DNA from: JACDET01 sp038253825
Lineage (GTDB): Bacteria > Patescibacteriota > Microgenomatia > Levybacterales > UBA12049
Length of the DNA stretch: 10,986 nt
Direction: 5' to 3'
Assembly: GCA_038253825.1 (NCBI GenBank)
Contig: JBBSGT010000041.1
Span: 1-10,986, forward strand
A model generated the notes under the pieces. The model made no database searches. It was not told where the DNA came from and saw only the letters and a list, made by a program, of their open reading frames with translations. The position numbers were made by a program, and so were the translations under genes. Shown here one piece after another: positions 6,093 to 10,986 of this stretch. The first letter of the stretch is position 1. Each line of letters opens with the position of its first letter.

Positions 6093-7271
6093 ATGAAATT
6101 TATTGATCAAGTCGAACTCGCCCATAAAAAGATTCTCCTCCGTGTTGACTTCAACGTATCGCTTAACCCAAACCATTCAATTGCCGATGATGCTAGGATA
6201 AAACAATCGATCCCTTCGATTGAATTCTTAGTAAAGAAACAAAATAAATTAATTCTTATTGCGCATCTGGGAGAACCGAAGGCAAGAAGTCATGACGCTT
6301 CACTTGCTCCTGTTGCGAAACGATTACAACACTATCTCCCCCACTATAAAGTAGTCTTGGTTGATGATATCTTGTCTGATGATCATCGGGTGATCAATCA
6401 GAAACCTGACGAAATTATTTTGCTTGAAAATATTCGTTTTCACCCTGGTGAGCAAGCAAATGATCCTACCTTTGCAAAACAGTTAGCCCAGTATGGTGAG
6501 ATTTATGTCAACGATGCCTTCAGTGTCTCACATCGTAAAGCAGCGTCTGTGGTCGGTCTTCCCACATTACTTCCAGCTTATGGAGGGCTGCTTCTCAAAA
6601 AAGAAACTTCAGTCTTAGGAGGACTTATGCAACATCCAAAAAAACCTTTTGTCGCGATTATTGGGGGTAAAAAAATTGCCACGAAAATTAAATTTATCCA
6701 AAAACTTACCGCTGTTGCTGATTATGTTCTCGTGGGTGGCGGATTGGCCAATACTTTTTTTGCTTCAGAAGGTTTAGCTGTCGGAAAAAGTCTCATATCA
6801 GAAGAAGACATTTCGCAAGCAAAAGAACTTCTTGCTCATGCAAAAAGGGAGAATACACATCTTATGCTTCCTATTGATGTCGTTGTCGGAACATCACTTC
6901 AGAGTAAAGAAAGCAAGGTAAAGAAAATAAATGATATTGGACCAAGTGAAGAAGCATTGGACATCGGACCGCAGACGCAAGCAGCGTTTGGAAAAATTAT
7001 TGACGAAGCAGAAACGATCGTTTGGAATGGTCCTGTCGGGTATATGGAAAACCAAGAATTCAAACGTGGCACTGATTTTCTTTATTATGCTATCACTGAC
7101 AATAACCATGCTACGTCAGTGGTCGGTGGCGGTGACACGTTGGCCGCAATAGATAAAAAAGAATATCTTGATAAAATTACTCATATTTCAACAGGTGGTG
7201 GAGCGATGCTTGAATTTATAGAAAATGGAACTCTCCCCGGCATTGAGGCGCTAAAGAAACAACACAGCTAA
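6093..7271 (+). CDS. pgk: Phosphoglycerate kinase
   Basis: PGK transfers phosphate from 1,3-bisphosphoglycerate to ADP in glycolysis, in the cytoplasm. The 392-residue product has normal length and two-domain layout. The N-domain has RVDFNV (17-22), R35, LLENIRFHPGE (110-120) with R115, and VNDAFSVSHR (139-148) with R148. The C-domain has GGKKIATK (191-198), IGPQT (291-295), WNGPVGYME (311-319), VVGGGDT (343-349) and HISTGGGA (364-371). One oddity: the conserved substrate-site motif HLGRP reads HLGEP (58-62), with glutamate at position 61 where arginine is expected. ATG 6093 gives MKFIDQVELA, matching usual PGK N-termini; an ATG at 6075 would add six residues and lies too close to a -10 box. 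Its stop lies 2 nt from that of the convergent DUF4012 gene. In a lineage with little metabolism it would be a main source of ATP. Confidence 0.96.
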   Translation: MKFIDQVELAHKKILLRVDFNVSLNPNHSIADDARIKQSIPSIEFLVKKQNKLILIAHLGEPKARSHDASLAPVAKRLQHYLPHYKVVLVDDILSDDHRVINQKPDEIILLENIRFHPGEQANDPTFAKQLAQYGEIYVNDAFSVSHRKAASVVGLPTLLPAYGGLLLKKETSVLGGLMQHPKKPFVAIIGGKKIATKIKFIQKLTAVADYVLVGGGLANTFFASEGLAVGKSLISEEDISQAKELLAHAKRENTHLMLPIDVVVGTSLQSKESKVKKINDIGPSEEALDIGPQTQAAFGKIIDEAETIVWNGPVGYMENQEFKRGTDFLYYAITDNNHATSVVGGGDTLAAIDKKEYLDKITHISTGGGAMLEFIENGTLPGIEALKKQHS

Positions 7272-7273
7272 GC

Positions 7274-9964
7274 CTATTTTTTCGAAAAAGTTGCCATTAA
7301 ATCAGTATCGGTGAGCAACTGATCACTATAACTTAATTTTCCTCCTACATTCGCAAATCGCTTATCACTTTCTACCATAGTATATGTATTTGGGTAAGCC
7401 ACGAATAATTGATAAGGATCATTATCAGTCCCGGGTTGTTTAAAGACATGCAAATCATAGATGAAAGATGGAGATCTGGTATCAATTGCATTCGGTGCGC
7501 TATATGCAAGACTCACCGTCTTTGTTTGACCTACCGGCACAATAAAGAACAATCCGATTACTTTTTTACCAAATTCTACACTTTGCTCAACTTCCAATCC
7601 AGGTGGCGGAGTAAACCCTTCACCCATAAAAATAGAAGGATCTGTAATTGCAGCTGTAATCTGAACATTTTTGCCGTCAATGTCTACAGCATCAAGCGTT
7701 GCACTTTCAGGAATTAAAAACTGAACATAATCCTTATAGTCTCCTCCATACGGACTTGTCTTTGCGCTTGCATTTGTGTACGTTGCCGAAGCGGTCGCAT
7801 GAACGCTTCCTAGGGTATCAATAGAGACAAATTGGCTTAATGAACGTTTTACATAATAATTTGCCTTGTTTGTCCCCACATTGGCATCTACCACTCCCCC
7901 ATAATCAAATGCCGTATTTTTCCCTGAGACGCGAGCATCTTTTAATGAAGAAGATAAATCATTCACCGTAAATACATTTTGGACATCTGAATCGTTAAAG
8001 GAAAAGAGCAAATGCTTCTGTTGCACGGCATCGGTCAACATGGTAATTAGTTTCCCGTAAGGAATTTGTTTCTCCACAAAAAGCTTATTCATTAAGGCGT
8101 TGGTTAAACTCTTAAGAAAATCCTGTTTTTGCGTGGAGCCAGGGAAAAAGTTTTTTTCAGCATGGGTCTGCGTGAGAAGATAAAAGTTATCAGGAGTAAC
8201 CCTTTGATTATAACCGGGGACATCGACAGAGCCGACAACACCAATGAGCTCCTTTAAAAAGGTTGTATCAATTGCAATAACCCCATCTACTTTTTGCCCT
8301 ATTTCTTTTTGCAAAAATTGTTGTGCATAGGAGCCATCACGAACAAAGTCCGGATCAAAATTACTATCGCGAAGAAACCAGTTAGAAGCTCCCAAGTATC
8401 TTCGCAACCCATAAGGAGGATCGACATGCTGTGTTAATTGACCATCGGCATCATAGACATCGTGAATCTGAAGTTTCGCGGCTTTTCCATTTTTGATTGG
8501 CAAGAGACCAAATGACCCAATGAACCCACCTCCTGGACGCAGTTCCATATTATTTTGGAATAAGAAGAGATAGGTCTTTGGATTATCAAATCCAAGAATC
8601 TCAGGCCAGGTATCAATCGTACCTTCGATCAGACTCAGTGCCCCCCCTACTTTAGTGAGTTTTTGAGTGACTCCTTGTGGTAGCATATTCTCTGCTTCTA
8701 ATTTCTGTAGTGTTAATAAAGCATTCTTTACTGTTGCTAATGATTTGAGAAAATCATTTTTCGGATCCAGACTTTGTCCTTGGTAGACATTTTGCATTAC
8801 TTGAAATGACTGAAGTAACGAAATCTCAGTTTCGGATACTGACTCCCCTATTTGCAGACTTGTTACAAATTCTTGATTCGTATTGGGTATAAGCAGTTGG
8901 GGCAAAACCAAACTCGGCGCTAGCGTTTGATCAACTGAAAATGCCTTTTGCGCGATATACGCACTGGAGGTAGCCGAGTGTATATTAAATTGTTCTGTTT
9001 GTTTGAGGGAGAGATTTAAAAAGCCATAACCGGTGAAGGCAATCAAAAGAACCAATAAAATGGGAGCAATAAAAACGGCAACCAGAATAATGCTCAAGAG
9101 TTTTATCCGGCTATTTCTAGCATCAGGATTAGGAATGTTGAGTCGTATTTTCTTTTGTGGTATTTTCACGCGTCGTCTGTCACGCGATAACGTGATGCGA
9201 CGGAGACGATCTTCAAGATTGTAATCTCTATAAAAATAGAGTCCATGATTGGGGATATAAAACTCTGGCGATTCCTTTCGCTTTTTATTGAAATCTACTT
9301 TCGTCAGTGGCTCAAGTTTTTGGATAATACGGGCCAAGGTAACTTGGGTAATGATGTGATGGGGGAAGAGAAAAATTGTTTCTTTCGGTCTTTCGACGGC
9401 GAAGGCCAGAGAGACAAGGGATGTAATGACATCATCAAGCAGTATGGGATACAGTTTTCCTAAACCTTCTTTTGGCACTTCCACACGTCCATAGACTCTT
9501 GCTTGATGAATAAAAAAATTAATTTCATTTGCTTCTTGGATCGCATCATCAAATGTTTCTCCATACAGGACAGTTTGGAGAAGGGGATATTTCGGACGGC
9601 GAATTGTGTCAAACAAACGCTGGCTACTATAACGAAGGGAAGTGATAAAAAGAAGTTTTGCCGAAGTCGCCTCTGCTTTTTCTTCAAAGACAGTAAGCAT
9701 TTCTACGAGTTCTTTCTCACCATTATAAACAAGGAAAATATGTGAGTATGCATTATCGGGAATTAAGGGAAGTTTTTTGTGATAGGGGACGTGAATAACA
9801 TTTTCATGTTTTTCTATTTCATGAGCGGTCACGACGACTACCAAAAATTGATCGCGCAAAACCTTCGTAAGGGCATTACCAATCACTCCATTTTTATCGA
9901 CAATGAGTATCGGTAATTGATCTTTTGCTTCAGTGGTAATCAACAGGGGACGATTCTGCTCCAT
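7274..9964 (-). CDS. Membrane protein: Rossmann-like N-terminal region fused to DUF4012
   Basis: The 896-residue protein has three parts. Residues 15-220 look like a degenerate nucleotide-sugar epimerase/Rossmann fold: an initial strand LPILIVDKNGVIGNAL (17-32) with a weak glycine motif, and later YGRVEVPKEGLG (158-169), which resembles the reductase/epimerase C-terminal half. A basic linker (253-288, many Arg) precedes one strong transmembrane helix (about 289-312). The rest (about 320-896) should lie outside. It includes the conserved DUF4012 segment YLFLFQNNMELRPGGGFIGS (465-484) and DGVIAIDTTFL (560-570). The C-terminal 180 residues look beta-rich. DUF4012 proteins are uncharacterised, are found in Gram-positive and Patescibacteria genomes, and are presumed to work in the envelope; I recall a proposed kinship with LytR-CpsA-Psr proteins but cannot confirm it. 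The lack of a catalytic Ser/Tyr-Lys motif suggests the Rossmann part binds rather than catalyses. No cleavable signal peptide. Confidence 0.88.
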   Translation of the reverse strand: MEQNRPLLITTEAKDQLPILIVDKNGVIGNALTKVLRDQFLVVVVTAHEIEKHENVIHVPYHKKLPLIPDNAYSHIFLVYNGEKELVEMLTVFEEKAEATSAKLLFITSLRYSSQRLFDTIRRPKYPLLQTVLYGETFDDAIQEANEINFFIHQARVYGRVEVPKEGLGKLYPILLDDVITSLVSLAFAVERPKETIFLFPHHIITQVTLARIIQKLEPLTKVDFNKKRKESPEFYIPNHGLYFYRDYNLEDRLRRITLSRDRRRVKIPQKKIRLNIPNPDARNSRIKLLSIILVAVFIAPILLVLLIAFTGYGFLNLSLKQTEQFNIHSATSSAYIAQKAFSVDQTLAPSLVLPQLLIPNTNQEFVTSLQIGESVSETEISLLQSFQVMQNVYQGQSLDPKNDFLKSLATVKNALLTLQKLEAENMLPQGVTQKLTKVGGALSLIEGTIDTWPEILGFDNPKTYLFLFQNNMELRPGGGFIGSFGLLPIKNGKAAKLQIHDVYDADGQLTQHVDPPYGLRRYLGASNWFLRDSNFDPDFVRDGSYAQQFLQKEIGQKVDGVIAIDTTFLKELIGVVGSVDVPGYNQRVTPDNFYLLTQTHAEKNFFPGSTQKQDFLKSLTNALMNKLFVEKQIPYGKLITMLTDAVQQKHLLFSFNDSDVQNVFTVNDLSSSLKDARVSGKNTAFDYGGVVDANVGTNKANYYVKRSLSQFVSIDTLGSVHATASATYTNASAKTSPYGGDYKDYVQFLIPESATLDAVDIDGKNVQITAAITDPSIFMGEGFTPPPGLEVEQSVEFGKKVIGLFFIVPVGQTKTVSLAYSAPNAIDTRSPSFIYDLHVFKQPGTDNDPYQLFVAYPNTYTMVESDKRFANVGGKLSYSDQLLTDTDLMATFSKK

Positions 9965-9970
9965 AGTTCT

Positions 9971-9999
9971 ATCATATACTACAATGATTTTAATGTGTA
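9971..9999 (-). promoter_or_regulatory. Promoter of the DUF4012 gene
   Basis: TACACA (9999-9994) and TATGAT (9976-9971) on the minus strand are 17 nt apart; AGAACT then leads directly to the ATG at 9964. The -10 matches consensus at 5 of 6 positions and the -35 at 4 of 6. The predicted transcription start is the A of the start codon. The rest of the 248-bp spacer up to 10212 holds no gene I can support. Confidence 0.55.
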
Positions 10000-10119
10000 G
10001 AGTGGCGGACTCTTAACAGCGAAAAATGTCCCTATATGACAGACTAATTGTGCCTGGATTTGAGTTTGATGCTCGGGTAATTTTCGTAGATATATGGTAT
10101 TATTAAAGTATTTGTTCTT

Positions 10120-10147
10120 TTGAAAAAAATAAGAACATTTGTATAAA
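10120..10147 (+). promoter_or_regulatory. Promoter-like pair on the plus strand with no gene downstream
   Basis: TTGAAA (10120-10125) and TATAAA (10142-10147) are 16 nt apart, in an AT-rich spacer. The predicted transcript would start near 10154 and run antisense into the 3' end of the methyltransferase gene. No reading frame of useful length follows on that strand, so this is either chance or the promoter of a small antisense RNA. Confidence 0.25.
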
Positions 10148-10212
10148 ATGGAGCATTCGGGGATTTTTCTCATTCAGTGAATGGAAGAGAGTGAAAAGGG
10201 GAGTGAAATGCT

Positions 10213-10839
10213 TTATTTCTTCTGAGCAATCACTTTCACAAAAGCGGAAGGTCTATTATAAAATTGTTCTTCTCCACTTTCAAGTTTTGTTATTTTAAAT
10301 AAACCCGTCAAGCATTCTTTAGCATATTCTTCACTAAAGAAGTGCCGGATATGCCCATTGTCTTCAAACATATCTTCTTCAACTTTTTTTCCTTTTCCGT
10401 AGAGCGGGTCTTTAATAGATTTACAAATAAAACATAAAAACCCAGATGGCTTGAGTATTCTATGGAGTTCTTTGAAAATATTCTTTGTGGTTTTGTCGGC
10501 AAAATAATGCAGTGATAACCGGGAATAAATAATATCAAATTCATTATTCTGAAATGGCATCTTTTTACTGATATCAATTGTTTGAAAGGTTAATTCCGAA
10601 AGAGGGTATTCTTTTTTGTTTTTAGCGATGAGCACATCAGAGAAATCAGAAGCAACCACGGTGTTTCCCTGCTCTGCAAAAAAAATTGCGTCCTTACCTG
10701 ACCCGCAACCCAGTTCTAATATTTTGACTTTTGTGTGAAGTATTTGTTGTACTTCTTTGGCAAAAGTTGTCGGCTCTTCTAATTTGGCTTTATCCTCTTG
10801 ATGGAGATTATTCCAATGATGTCGCTGGTCAGTTGTCAT
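10213..10839 (-). CDS. Class I SAM-dependent methyltransferase
   Basis: The 208-residue product is a single Rossmann-fold methyltransferase of the Methyltransf_11/25, TehB-like type. Motif I is ILELGCGSGKDAIFFAEQG (40-58); the acidic end of the second strand is VVASDFS (61-67), with D65 expected to bind the SAM ribose; motif IV is FDIIYSRLSLHYF (101-113); and ELHRILKPSGFLCF (124-137) matches the post-motif region. The target is unknown; such proteins modify small molecules, lipids or proteins. It is soluble. The ATG at 10839 is preferred: a TATAAT box ends 8 nt before it and includes the ATG at 10848, which would add only MLF. An open frame continues upstream past 10848 to the window edge but does not resemble the family and overlaps the promoter. 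Same strand as DUF4012, 248 bp away. Could have been acquired, but nothing in composition proves it. Confidence 0.9.
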   Translation of the reverse strand: MTTDQRHHWNNLHQEDKAKLEEPTTFAKEVQQILHTKVKILELGCGSGKDAIFFAEQGNTVVASDFSDVLIAKNKKEYPLSELTFQTIDISKKMPFQNNEFDIIYSRLSLHYFADKTTKNIFKELHRILKPSGFLCFICKSIKDPLYGKGKKVEEDMFEDNGHIRHFFSEEYAKECLTGLFKITKLESGEEQFYNRPSAFVKVIAQKK

Positions 10840-10846
10840 AAAAAGC

Positions 10847-10875
10847 ATTATACCACGTATAATAGAGTCATTGAA
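10847..10875 (-). promoter_or_regulatory. Promoter of the methyltransferase gene
   Basis: The minus strand has a consensus TATAAT (10852-10847) overlapping an ATG, then GCTTTTT and the ATG at 10839. TTCAAT (10875-10870) is a modest -35 at 17-nt spacing. The predicted transcription start is at 10839 or one base before. The arrangement is the same as at valS: decoy ATG inside the -10 box, true ATG three codons later. Confidence 0.55.
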
Positions 10876-10986
10876 AACCGAAGGAATTGATAAATTTCTT
10901 TCTGAGAGAGGTAATATTTGGGTTGCATAATTATACCACCTGGCAAAGTCCATTAGTTTTTGCACAGTAACCAAGCATTGAACCAA

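Noticed and set aside
5997..6176. N-terminal extension of the regulator by 60 residues from an ATG at 6176.
   Set aside because: It would overlap the pgk coding start antisense, and a good promoter sits between it and the ATG at 5996.
10003..10030. CTCTTAA stretch resembling a tRNA-Lys anticodon loop.
   Set aside because: No acceptor stem, no GGTTCGA-type T arm and no D arm can be folded around it.
9979..10173. 64-codon minus-strand frame in the spacer upstream of the DUF4012 gene.
   Set aside because: No -10 box or ribosome site precedes it, the composition is not protein-like, and its end overlaps the DUF4012 -35 element.
10171..10183. CATTCAGTGAATG inverted repeat as a terminator for the methyltransferase gene.
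   Set aside because: The stem is only 5 bp with a 3-nt loop, and no T-tract follows on the minus strand.
10848..10928. 26-codon minus-strand frame starting just after a TATAAT (10935-10930).
   Set aside because: The gap between the -10 box and ATG is 1 nt, unlike the 6-8 nt rule of the window, and the peptide shows no recognisable feature.
10840..10986. N-terminal extension of the methyltransferase to the window edge.
   Set aside because: The extra residues do not resemble the family, and the stretch contains the TATAAT promoter that points to 10839. I see no other gene in these 147 bp.
1..10986. Recoded TGA (glycine, as in Gracilibacteria and SR1), suspected because none of the nine genes stops with TGA.
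   Set aside because: pgk, valS and the other genes are full length without a single in-frame TGA, and glycine uses ordinary GGN codons, so the standard code applies.

Overview
The window reads as compact, AT-rich bacterial chromosome. I infer a small-genome lineage of the Candidate Phyla Radiation (Patescibacteria), most likely Microgenomates-like. The reasons are a large DUF4012 membrane protein, a short valyl-tRNA synthetase without its usual C-terminal arm, almost no intergenic space and no operon structure. This placement rests on gene character only; no rRNA is present. The genetic code is standard: full-length pgk and valS read through without internal TGA. All nine genes stop with TAA or TAG.

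Layout, left to right: a short leucine-rich-repeat protein (+), meeting tail to tail, with 2 nt between stops, a membrane-anchored TPR protein (-); then on the minus strand an EamA-type transporter, valS, a Nudix hydrolase and an ATPase/winged-helix regulator. The regulator is divergent from pgk (+), with a 96-bp shared promoter region. pgk meets tail to tail, again with 2 nt between stops, an 896-residue protein joining a Rossmann-like cytoplasmic region, one membrane helix and an extracytoplasmic DUF4012 region (-). A 248-bp spacer follows, then a SAM-dependent methyltransferase (-), and 147 bp of upstream sequence to the window edge. No RNA genes, insertion sequences, CRISPR arrays or convincing intrinsic terminators were seen.

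The most striking property is shared by most genes. Each has its own sigma70-like -10 hexamer about 6-8 nt before the start codon and no Shine-Dalgarno sequence. The -35 hexamer, where recognisable, sits 17 nt upstream. This geometry predicts leaderless, mostly single-gene transcripts. It also resolves two start codons (valS and the methyltransferase), where a decoy ATG lies inside the -10 box. The LRR gene is the exception and may be a remnant.

Functionally the window mixes core metabolism and translation (pgk, valS) with housekeeping hydrolysis (Nudix), small-molecule transport, envelope proteins (DUF4012, TPR) and a regulator of unknown signal. The genes do not form one pathway. The pieces most worth following are the predicted leaderless promoters, the regulator with a degenerate P-loop, the DUF4012 fusion, and a PGK with an altered substrate-site motif.
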